12,500 nt of DNA, taken from Bilophila wadsworthia ATCC 49260 (GTDB taxonomy: Bacteria; Desulfobacterota; Desulfovibrionia; Desulfovibrionales; Desulfovibrionaceae). The translations under genes and the position numbers were made by a program. Below the pieces are notes generated by a model. It was not told the DNA's origin. It was given only the letters and a program-made list of their open reading frames with translations, and did not search any database. Location: NCBI RefSeq assembly GCF_000701705.1, contig NZ_JNJP01000096.1, positions 1 to 12,500 of the forward strand, given 5' to 3'. This document shows positions 5,836 to 12,435 of the stretch, piece by piece. The first letter of the stretch is position 1. Each line of letters begins with the position of its first letter.

Positions 5836-7335
5836 ATGAAGAGGCTGTGCTCACTTTGTTTGACGTTGGGGATGCTCTGTGGGGCGGCGGCGACCGCCGG
5901 AGCCGTCGAGATCAAGGCCAAAGGCACATGGGAGATTTTGTCCGAATGGAGCAACGTCGCTCCGCTGAACGGGCCGAATGATCGGTTCGCCACCTTGCAG
6001 CGCCTGCGTACGCAGGTGGAAATCATTTCTTCGAATGCCCTCAAGGGCGTCGTGTTCTTTGAAATCGGGGACACCAACTGGGGCAAGGCTTCCGAGGGCG
6101 GCGCGCTGGGGACTGACGCCAAGAATATCGAAGTCCGCTATTCGTACGTCGACTGGCAGGTTCCGAACACGGATCTGCGCGTCCGCATGGGCCTCCAGCC
6201 GATCATCCTCCCCGGATTCGTGGCGTCGGGATTCAGCCCGGTATTCGGTCATGACGTGGCCGGCATCATGTTGTCGCAGAAGTGGTCCGACGAGGTCGGG
6301 ACGACGTTCTTCTGGGCCCGGCCTTTCAACGGCAACTTCGGCGGCTGGAACGGCAACGGCTCGCAGGCCAACGGGACGCCGCGGGATACCCCCGGCGACG
6401 CCATGGACCTGCTCAGCCTGATCGTGCCCATCAAAACGGACGTGATGAAGGTTTCGCCTTGGGGCATGTTCGGCTTTATGGGCACCAAGAGCCTCATGGG
6501 GAACATCAAGGGCGGCGATCCGGCGACATGGGCTCCCCGGGCCGGCCTGTATCCCATTCTTGGCAGCGGCTACACGTTTGAGACGTTCCCCTTCCGCCGG
6601 AATACGGAAACCCACGAAAACGCGTGGTGGCTCGGCATCACCGCCGAAACGAATTCTTTTTCGCCGCTCACCGTCGCCGGGGATTTCGCCTATGGCAGTG
6701 TGAAGATGGGGGAAATCCCGGGGTATGAGGGCTTTGCCGACGGCCCCGGCACGTTCAAGCTGGATCGTGCGGGCTGGTATGCCGCCGTACGCGCGGATTA
6801 CGCCCTTGATTGGGCCACTCCCGGTATCATCGCGTGGTACGGCAGCGGCGACGACGGCAATCCGTACAACGGTTCCGAGCGCCTGCCTCAGTACAACACG
6901 CCGTGGGCGGTGAGCGCGCTCGGCTTCGGCGGCGGCTGGACCGATATCGCCACATGGAAGGTGCTCGGGCACAACCCCGGCGGCCTTTGGGGCGTGGTCC
7001 TGCATCTCAAGGACATCTCGCTCATGGAAGATCTGAAGCACACCCTGCGCGCCGGATACTACCACGGCACCAACAACTCCGCGATGCCCAAGGCCGCGAA
7101 CATGGCCTCGTATCCTTCCCGCATCGACGGCCCGTTCGCCTATCTCACCACGTCCGACGACGCGTGGGAATTGAACGCGGACACCCGCTACAAGATTTAT
7201 GAAAATCTGGAACTCGCCGTCGAGGCCGCGTATGTGCGCCTCAACCTGGATGAGGGAACGTGGGGAAAGAAGATCGTCAATGAAGTGGATAAGGATTCCT
7301 ATCGCGTGAGCATTGGACTGAAGTATTCGTTCTAG
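5836..7335 (+). CDS. Outer-membrane porin, Desulfovibrio homotrimeric type
   Basis: From the ATG at 5836 the product has 499 residues and begins with a typical Sec signal peptide: MKRLCSLC, a hydrophobic core, then a TAGA cleavage context giving a mature start near Val24. A longer reading frame starts at 5716, but that start would place the signal sequence inside the protein; GAGG 7 nt upstream supports 5836. The mature chain alternates polar and aromatic residues as in beta-barrels, and it ends YRVSIGLKYSF with the terminal Phe used for barrel assembly. FEIGDTNWG and VDWQVPNTDLRVRMGLQP are typical of the porins abundant in Desulfovibrio outer membranes. It would pass small solutes across the outer membrane. 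Being downstream of the sulfotransferase gene suggests, but does not show, shared physiology. A strong terminator follows. Confidence 0.85.
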   Translation: MKRLCSLCLTLGMLCGAAATAGAVEIKAKGTWEILSEWSNVAPLNGPNDRFATLQRLRTQVEIISSNALKGVVFFEIGDTNWGKASEGGALGTDAKNIEVRYSYVDWQVPNTDLRVRMGLQPIILPGFVASGFSPVFGHDVAGIMLSQKWSDEVGTTFFWARPFNGNFGGWNGNGSQANGTPRDTPGDAMDLLSLIVPIKTDVMKVSPWGMFGFMGTKSLMGNIKGGDPATWAPRAGLYPILGSGYTFETFPFRRNTETHENAWWLGITAETNSFSPLTVAGDFAYGSVKMGEIPGYEGFADGPGTFKLDRAGWYAAVRADYALDWATPGIIAWYGSGDDGNPYNGSERLPQYNTPWAVSALGFGGGWTDIATWKVLGHNPGGLWGVVLHLKDISLMEDLKHTLRAGYYHGTNNSAMPKAANMASYPSRIDGPFAYLTTSDDAWELNADTRYKIYENLELAVEAAYVRLNLDEGTWGKKIVNEVDKDSYRVSIGLKYSF

Positions 7336-7353
7336 TGTGTCCCGTTTATGGGG

Positions 7354-7385
7354 AAAAGGCCGGTGGGAGACTGCCGGCCTTTTTT
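7354..7385 (+). terminator. Intrinsic terminator of the porin gene (bidirectional)
   Basis: AAAAGGCCGG (7354-7363) pairs perfectly with CCGGCCTTTT (7374-7383), followed by further Ts to 7385. The A-run on the left lets it serve the convergent minus-strand repressor gene as well. Confidence 0.9.
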
Positions 7386-7396
7386 GTTGGGGCATC

Positions 7397-7410
7397 GGAT
7401 TCGATAAAGG
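7397..7410. repeat. 14-bp fragment shared with the 3'-end repeat tail
   Basis: GGATTCGATAAAGG occurs here and again at 12437-12450; its 12-bp core also occurs inverted at 12263-12276. Here it lies 8 bp beyond the stop of the minus-strand repressor gene, in the same orientation relative to that gene as the tail after panC. Confidence 0.7.
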
Positions 7411-7418
7411 GCAATGCG

Positions 7419-7814
7419 CTAAGGCTGGTTGCCGAGGCACTCCGAACAGAAAGCGTGCCCCTGCGATACGGCGATGCGCCTGACCAACTCCTCGGCCAGC
7501 ATATGTGACGGCAACCGCCTGAGCGCTTCTTCATCGGCTTTGCGTGTCGTCACTTCAACATCGGTTTCGTAGCGGCTTGGCTCGGGCCGCAGCGTCATAA
7601 GGCATGGCCCCTTGCCCGTGAGTATCCACTCCGGATGCACATTTTTTACGCGCATCAAAATGACCAGCCAGCTGGAGGGCATCTTCCCGCGCCGGACGGC
7701 AGCGGAAACCGCCGACTGCGGGACGCCGAAAAAGTCGGCCAGATCGGTAGCCGTATGCTTACGGATAACGAGTTTAAGCCGTTCCATTTGAGCGTCGAAA
7801 ATTTGGTTTTCCAT
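7419..7814 (-). CDS. Phage CI-type repressor N-terminal domain protein
   Basis: The 131-residue protein carries a CI-repressor-type helix-turn-helix. Residues 22-45 (ATDLADFFGVPQSAVSAAVRRGKM) form the DNA-binding unit. They are followed by the hallmark VHPEWILTGKGP (59-70) of the phage CI repressor HTH family. There is no S24 peptidase/autocleavage domain; instead a short charged tail ends in AFCSECLGNQP, with a Cys-x-x-Cys pair at 123 and 126. GAGAGG lies 5 nt before the ATG. It is divergent from the next helix-turn-helix gene across a 103-bp control region with a 13-bp inverted repeat, like a cI/cro pair. It likely represses its own and the divergent promoter. A decayed copy of residues 58-81 lies at 8192-8263. 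Confidence 0.8.
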   Translation of the reverse strand: MENQIFDAQMERLKLVIRKHTATDLADFFGVPQSAVSAAVRRGKMPSSWLVILMRVKNVHPEWILTGKGPCLMTLRPEPSRYETDVEVTTRKADEEALRRLPSHMLAEELVRRIAVSQGHAFCSECLGNQP

Positions 7815-7844
7815 TCGAGCCTCTCGATGGCCGTGTTATGGGTG

Positions 7845-7886
7845 CGACCTACTATTGATAGTCAAAAGAACTACAATAGTAGGTCG
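7845..7886. promoter_or_regulatory. Operator region of a cI/cro-like switch (13-bp inverted repeat)
   Basis: CGACCTACTATTG (7845-7857) is repeated as its perfect complement at 7874-7886, 16 bp apart. Each arm overlaps a smaller dyad: ACTAT-TG-ATAGT (7851-7862) and ACTA-N3-TAGT (7870-7880). Two similar operators between divergent repressor genes is the classic arrangement. A TACAAT -10-like box at 7872-7877 faces the plus-strand gene, but no good -35 is seen. Confidence 0.7.
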
Positions 7887-7917
7887 ATTTCGTAAAGGGG
7901 CATTGTATCTGGGAGGA

Positions 7918-8175
7918 ATGAAAAAGAAATATGATGAGGACAAGCTGGCTAAGACGTTTATGCCCGCAGTGATCCGGCGCTACCGTGATGCGGCGGGGCT
8001 CTCTCAGCAGGAACTTGCAGATCGGGTTGGCATTTCTAAAAGCTACATATCCTCTTTGGAGCTTGGTTATCGAGCGCCGAGTTTGAATCTGCTTGTGAAG
8101 ATTGCTCAGACATTGGAGGTGAAAGCGGGCAAAATGGTCGATGAAATGGTGGAAGATGCCGAAAGGGTTCTTTGA
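7918..8175 (+). CDS. Small XRE/Cro-family HTH regulator (cro-like partner)
   Basis: This 85-residue protein is nearly all Cro/C1-type helix-turn-helix: IRRYRDAAGLSQQELADRVGISKSYISSLELGYRAPSLNLLVKIAQTL (about 19-66), then a short acidic helix. It would act as a DNA-binding dimer. The start is uncertain. ATG 7918 has a GGGAGG only 1-2 nt upstream, closer than usual; an in-frame TTG at 7903 would be an alternative. It is divergent from the CI-type gene over shared operators, so mutual repression is likely. No toxin partner follows, and the gene is succeeded by a repressor-gene relic. Confidence 0.8.
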   Translation: MKKKYDEDKLAKTFMPAVIRRYRDAAGLSQQELADRVGISKSYISSLELGYRAPSLNLLVKIAQTLEVKAGKMVDEMVEDAERVL

Positions 8176-8191
8176 CGTTTCGCCGGTGGTT

Positions 8192-8263
8192 TCATGACGG
8201 CTTGGGCTATAACGGCATGAGGCCCGGCCCGGTGTCCGTGAGTATCTATTCCGTGATTACATT
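8192..8263 (-). pseudogene. Relic of a CI-type repressor gene (paralogue of 7419-7814)
   Basis: Reading the minus strand from 8263 gives NVITE*ILTDTGPGLMPL*PKPS* over 24 codons. It aligns without gaps to residues 58-81 of the CI-type repressor (NVHPEWILTGKGPCLMTLR and on), with 14 of 24 positions identical. Three of the mismatches are stop codons. No start or HTH part remains; the upstream side has been replaced by the ribosome site and start of the next gene. It is best read as the remnant of a second repressor whose partner was the 8276-8563 gene. Confidence 0.7.
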
Positions 8264-8275
8264 AGGGAGGAAGAC

Positions 8276-8563
8276 ATGCCGGGATACAGCAAGGAAGACG
8301 GTAATATTTTGAAGCAGTTTGGTGCGGCGGTGAAGGCGGGAAGGGATGGACTGGGCATCTCTCAAGAGACGTTGGCGGAAAAGGCAGGTCTACATAGAAC
8401 GTATGTTGGAGGAGTGGAACAAGGACGCAGAAATGTAAGCCTGTTGAATATCGTAAAGCTCTCTCAAGCTCTTGGTGTGGAGGCAGCAAGTGTTTTTGAA
8501 CACATGAAAACAATAAAAATATTAAAAATAATAAATAACAATATGTTACATCGTGTAATGTGA
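8276..8563 (+). CDS. XRE-family HTH regulator, C-protein-like
   Basis: This 95-residue protein has a helix-turn-helix spanning about 12-68: LGISQETLAEKAGLHRTYVG, then VEQGRRNVSLLNIVKLSQAL. The HRTY-G-xEQGxRN pattern resembles controller (C) proteins of restriction-modification systems and related XRE repressors, but no methylase or nuclease gene lies nearby. GGGAGGA lies 5 nt before the ATG. After residue 76 the chain becomes KTIKILKIINNNMLHRVM, encoded by very A/T-rich DNA that looks like intergenic sequence. The natural C-terminus may have ended near Glu75-Met77, and the rest could be read-through after loss of a stop. The stop TGA abuts the next gene's ATG. Confidence 0.78.
   Translation: MPGYSKEDGNILKQFGAAVKAGRDGLGISQETLAEKAGLHRTYVGGVEQGRRNVSLLNIVKLSQALGVEAASVFEHMKTIKILKIINNNMLHRVM
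8496..8525 (+). promoter_or_regulatory. Candidate promoter inside the end of the third HTH gene
   Basis: TTGAAC (8496-8501), an 18-bp spacer and TATTAA (8520-8525) lie in a sharply A/T-rich stretch, 38 bp before the next start codon. It could drive the fourth HTH gene independently. Confidence 0.4.
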
Positions 8564-8863
8564 ATGCGGAATAGATTTCATACGGCAATGGACAACGATA
8601 AAACAAAAGTCATCATGGAACTGATTGTAGCGTCGCTTCGCGAAGGGCTTGGCATGAGCCGCTATGCTTTGGCTCAAGAGGCGGGCGTTGACTATTCGTG
8701 GCTGCGGCGTTTCGAACAGGGAAAGTCCGGGATCCGGGTGGAAACCCTTATTGGGCTTGCAAAGGGATTGGGGATTCCAGCGGGAACCATTGTCGGCGCG
8801 ATGGAGAAAGCGTTGGAAAATCCCGATACGTGGCTTGAGGAGCACGAAAGGAAAAGGATCTGA
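8564..8863 (+). CDS. Small XRE-family HTH regulator
   Basis: This 99-residue protein has a Cro/C1-type helix-turn-helix across about 18-74: MSRYALAQEAGVDYSWLRRFEQGKSGIRVETLIGLAKGLGIP. The charged C-terminal helix ends WLEEHERKRI. The ATG directly follows the TGA of the preceding gene, so translation may be coupled. No Shine-Dalgarno is visible before either this ATG or the in-frame ATG at 8588, which would give 91 residues. Its DNA target and phenotype are unknown. It is the last gene before the terminator of a convergent tRNA-Pro gene. Confidence 0.75.
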   Translation: MRNRFHTAMDNDKTKVIMELIVASLREGLGMSRYALAQEAGVDYSWLRRFEQGKSGIRVETLIGLAKGLGIPAGTIVGAMEKALENPDTWLEEHERKRI

Positions 8864-8891
8864 GGGGGCGTGAAGAGCGGCGTTGGAGATA

Positions 8892-8915
8892 CGCTGGCAA
8901 AGGCGTTTTTTGGGG
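8892..8915 (+). terminator. Weak terminator after the fourth HTH gene
   Basis: A short ACGC/GCGT stem with an 8-nt loop is followed by a run of Ts inside GGCGTTTTTTGGGG. The stem is short, so this is tentative. Confidence 0.35.
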
Positions 8916-8926
8916 GATACAATGAG

Positions 8927-8956
8927 AAAAGGGAACCAACTTCCGCTGATTCCCTT
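8927..8956 (-). terminator. Intrinsic terminator of the tRNA-Pro gene
   Basis: On the minus strand AAGGGAATCA pairs with TGGTTCCCTT (10 bp with one T-G wobble, loop of 8) and is followed by TTTT then CTC. It lies 23 bp after the tRNA 3' end. Confidence 0.75.
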
Positions 8957-8978
8957 GGGGTAATTCTCTTTTATGTGC

Positions 8979-9055
8979 TGGTCGGGATGAAAGGATTTGA
9001 ACCTTCGACCCCTTGAACCCCATTCAAGTGCGCTCCCAGACTGCGCTACATCCCG
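8979..9055 (-). tRNA. tRNA-Pro (anticodon GGG)
   Basis: The minus strand folds as a 77-nt cloverleaf. The acceptor stem CGGGATG/CATCCCG is closed by discriminator A and an encoded CCA. The D arm is GCGC-AGTCTGGGA-GCGC. The anticodon stem CTTGA/TCAAG has loop ATGGGGT, so positions 34-36 read GGG, which decodes CCC proline codons. The T arm is AAGG-TTCAAAT-CCTT. The resemblance to the bacterial proline GGG isoacceptor is close. Confidence 0.95.
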
Positions 9056-9066
9056 GCACGCAGATG

Positions 9067-9095
9067 GAGATACCTTTCTCATGCCCCGCTGTCAA
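9067..9095 (-). promoter_or_regulatory. Sigma-70 promoter of tRNA-Pro
   Basis: On the minus strand a consensus -35 TTGACA (9095-9090), a 17-bp spacer and TATCTC (9072-9067) place the start about 5 nt before the tRNA 5' end. Confidence 0.8.
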
Positions 9096-9191
9096 CAAAT
9101 TTTCGCGGGAAAAACGATCTTTTTTGTACGCAGTGATGTTTTGGCATTCATTTCGGCAACCTGGGATTGTCCCGCAGTATCGCCTCTGTTC

Positions 9192-10214
<1,023 letters not shown>

Positions 10215-10405
10215 CAATGGCTCCAAAGAAAAGGGTTCGGGGCATGACCCCCTGAAGCCGGAAGTGTAGCCGCGCCGCCCTCCACTGTAAAGTATGGTCC
10301 TCCGCCGGTATTTTGTCTTTCAGGGCACTCCGTGATAGGCTTCCTACGTTCATGGTTTCTTTTGAGAGGTTTCATTTCCTTTTTGCCCACTCTATGAGGA
10401 CGGCT

Positions 10406-11278
10406 GTGAGTACGTATCAAACTTTTTCCACTGACGAGAAACCGCTTTCCATCTTGGATGTACGGGATGCCAAAAACCGGCGGAAGCTGGCTATGGTCAC
10501 CGCGTACGATACGCCGTCGGCCCGTATTGTGGATCGGGCCGGGGTCGATATGGTGCTGGTGGGCGATTCCCTCGGTATGGTCATGCTCGGGCGCAAAGAC
10601 ACCCTGTCGGTCACCTTGGACGAAATGATCCATCATTGCCGCGCGGTTGTGCAGGGAATACATCACGCCCTCGTCGTTGCGGACATGCCGTTTATGACGT
10701 ATGAACCCGGGCCTGATACAGCGCTTTCCAACGCGGCGCGCCTTGTCCGGGAAAGCGGCGTCAGGGCCGTCAAGCTCGAAGGCGCTTTCCTGCCTCAGAT
10801 CCGCGCGCTGGTGGGCGCGGGCATACCCGTCATGGGGCATATCGGCCTGACGCCTCAGCGGTCCGCGCAGCTTGGCGGCTTCAAGGTGCAGGGCAAGCGC
10901 GCCGAAGCAGCACGGCAGTTGCTTGATGAGGCGGCGGCGCTCGAAGACGCCGGGTGTTTCGCCATTGTGCTTGAGGCCATTCCCGCGCCTCTCGCGGCGG
11001 CGATTACGGCCCGGGTTTCCGTTCCCACCATCGGCATAGGGGCGGGGGCCGACTGCGACGGTCAGGTGCTCGTCCTGCATGACATGCTCGGGCTGTACAG
11101 CGAGTTTACGCCGCGTTTCGTCAAGCGGTATGCGGAACTGGGTACCCTGATGGAGCAGGCCGTGCGGGATTATGCCGAAGAGGTCCGCAGCGGGGCGTTC
11201 CCCACTCCGGCTCACAGCTTCAGTATGGATAAGGAAGAGCGCGCCCGGTTGGAAGATCGGCTGCGCGAAACCGAGTAA
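10406..11278 (+). CDS. panB: 3-methyl-2-oxobutanoate hydroxymethyltransferase (ketopantoate synthase)
   Basis: PanB adds a hydroxymethyl group from 5,10-methylenetetrahydrofolate to 2-oxoisovalerate, the first step of pantothenate synthesis. Motifs are in the expected order: AMVTAYD (29-35), VGDSLGMV (52-59) with the metal-binding Asp, ADMPF (92-96), KLEG with Lys123, GHIGLTPQ (144-151), catalytic Glu190 and TIGIGAG (208-214). The frame is open from 10313. GTG 10406 gives 290 residues and has TGAGGA 5 nt upstream, whereas ATG 10394 lacks a ribosome site. The usual family length is about 265-280. It is followed 34 bp later by panC, so they form an operon. Confidence 0.93.
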   Translation: MSTYQTFSTDEKPLSILDVRDAKNRRKLAMVTAYDTPSARIVDRAGVDMVLVGDSLGMVMLGRKDTLSVTLDEMIHHCRAVVQGIHHALVVADMPFMTYEPGPDTALSNAARLVRESGVRAVKLEGAFLPQIRALVGAGIPVMGHIGLTPQRSAQLGGFKVQGKRAEAARQLLDEAAALEDAGCFAIVLEAIPAPLAAAITARVSVPTIGIGAGADCDGQVLVLHDMLGLYSEFTPRFVKRYAELGTLMEQAVRDYAEEVRSGAFPTPAHSFSMDKEERARLEDRLRETE

Positions 11279-11312
11279 CAGTTTTCTCCCTGTTATGGAG
11301 ATGGAAAAGACG

Positions 11313-12167
11313 ATGCAGATCATTCATTCTCCGGAAGCGTTGCATTCCGTGTGTGCCGAGTGGCGGCGTCAGGGGCTGAAAACGGCCCTTGTGCCCACGA
11401 TGGGGTATTACCACGCCGGGCACGCCAGCCTGATTTCCTATGCCCGCTCGGTGGCCGACAAGGTGATCGTCAGCCTTTTCGTCAATCCGACGCAATTCGG
11501 CCCCAACGAGGATCTGGAAGCGTACCCGCGCGATTTTGAGAAAGACTCCGCGCTGGTCCGCGAGCTGGGCGGGGACGTGCTCTATGCCCCCGAGCCGGAA
11601 AACATGTACGCGCCCGATCACGCCACATGGGTGGAAGTGCCCGCACTTGCCAACACCTTGTGCGGCCTCAGCCGCCCCATCCACTTCCGGGGCGTGTGCA
11701 CGGTGGTCTTGAAACTGTTCATGCTGGCCCAGCCCAGCCTTGCCGTATTCGGCGAGAAGGATTGGCAGCAGCTCGCCATCATCAAGAAAATGGTTTCCGA
11801 TCTGAATGTGCCTGTGGAAGTCGTCGGGCGGCCCATCGTGCGTGAAGCCGACGGGCTGGCCCTCAGCTCCCGCAATGTTTACCTGACGCCCGAAGAGCGC
11901 GCCCAAGCCCCGCAGATCCGCAAGTCGCTCGAAATGGCCGCCGGTCTCGCCGCCGGGGGGGAACGCGACGCCGCCAGAATCATTGAGGCCGTCCGTGGCT
12001 ATCTGGCCGAGCATCTCCCTACAGGTGAGGAGGATTACATCTCCATCGTCGATCCCGCCGTCCTGACCAAGGTAGATCGTATCAAGGACATGGCTCTGTG
12101 CGCGCTTGCCATTCGTCTTGGCAAGGCGAGGCTGATTGACAATATTTTGTTGAAGGTTGGGGAGTGA
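11313..12167 (+). CDS. panC: Pantoate-beta-alanine ligase (pantothenate synthetase)
   Basis: PanC joins pantoate and beta-alanine with ATP via pantoyl adenylate. The product has 284 residues from ATG 11313, matching the family. It shows PTMG (28-31), the HIGH-like HAGH (34-37), FVNPTQFGPNED (56-67), HFRGVCTVV (124-132), GEKDWQQL (147-154) and the KMSKS-equivalent region READGLALSSRN (177-188). Earlier in-frame ATGs at 11295 and 11301 exist, and the frame also overlaps panB. GGAG at 11297-11300 and the match to family N-termini (MQIIHSPEAL) favour 11313. It lies 34 bp after panB and shares its transcript. panD is not in the window. A strong hairpin repeat begins 7 bp after the stop. Confidence 0.93.
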   Translation: MQIIHSPEALHSVCAEWRRQGLKTALVPTMGYYHAGHASLISYARSVADKVIVSLFVNPTQFGPNEDLEAYPRDFEKDSALVRELGGDVLYAPEPENMYAPDHATWVEVPALANTLCGLSRPIHFRGVCTVVLKLFMLAQPSLAVFGEKDWQQLAIIKKMVSDLNVPVEVVGRPIVREADGLALSSRNVYLTPEERAQAPQIRKSLEMAAGLAAGGERDAARIIEAVRGYLAEHLPTGEEDYISIVDPAVLTKVDRIKDMALCALAIRLGKARLIDNILLKVGE

Positions 12168-12174
12168 AGATGAA

Positions 12175-12230
12175 TCGGGGGAGGGGAGAGGAAACCTTTC
12201 TGAAGAAAGGTTTCCTCTCCCCTCCCCCGA
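12175..12230 (+). repeat. 27-bp homopurine-arm hairpin repeat, copy 2 (3' end of panC)
   Basis: Positions 12175-12201 and 12204-12230 are perfect complements around a 2-nt centre, again giving a CTGAAG loop and a purine-rich 5' arm in the sense of the upstream gene. It starts 7 bp after the panC stop. A C/T-rich tail (12231-12251) and a 25-bp block (12252-12276) follow. It probably marks the transcript 3' end, though no T-run adjoins the stem. Confidence 0.88.
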
Positions 12231-12251
12231 GCCCCCTCCCTTCTCCTTCCA

Positions 12252-12276
12252 AAGACTTTTGACTTTATCGAATCCC
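12252..12276 (+). repeat. 25-bp tail block, inverted copy at 12436-12460
   Basis: This block, whose last 14 bases read CTTTATCGAATCCC, matches the reverse complement of 12436-12460 at 23 of 25 positions. It follows the hairpin of copy 2 after a C/T-rich spacer, as the other does before the partial hairpin at the right edge. Confidence 0.8.
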
Positions 12277-12435
12277 TGTTCGGAGAACGGGGGATACGTG
12301 GGAGTTTTTCATCTTTCTTGGTCGTGAAGAAAAGAAGCGTCTTGGAGACTTTTTTCTTGAAAGCGCATTATTTTTGAAGTGCTTCAGTTAAAAGCCTCTC
12401 AACTTTTTTCTCCGCAGTCGGAAAAGCTGAGAAAA
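12277..12435. other. 159-bp segment between inverted repeat tails, no gene
   Basis: I see no coding region here. A weak stem GTCT-TGG-AGAC (12339-12349), extendable by A/T and G-T pairs, is followed by six Ts and could terminate panC transcription. An imperfect hairpin, CTCA-A-CTTTT to AAAAG-C-TGAG, spans about 12398-12431. The segment probably separates two convergent transcription units. Confidence 0.45.

Noticed and set aside
5851..7440. 529-residue open frame on the minus strand
   Set aside because: It is antisense to the porin gene and crosses the porin terminator; no motif or ribosome site supports it.
7600..8262. Short direct repeat GTGAGTATC near 7619 and 8239 as a mobile-element boundary
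   Set aside because: The similarity extends through homologous repressor codons, so it reflects the duplicated gene and its relic, not an insertion-site duplication.
8276..8563. Restriction-modification system controller gene
   Set aside because: The HTH resembles C proteins, but no methyltransferase or endonuclease frame exists anywhere in the window.
7918..8863. Toxin-antitoxin modules
   Set aside because: The small HTH proteins could be antitoxins, but none is paired with a RelE-, HigB- or HipA-like toxin; the adjacent frames are themselves HTH proteins or relics.
12277..12435. Segment flanked by inverted repeats considered as a miniature transposable element
   Set aside because: The same repeat occurs singly after gcvH, in fixed orientation to the stop codon. 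Two convergent gene ends explain the inverted pair better, and no target-site duplication is seen.
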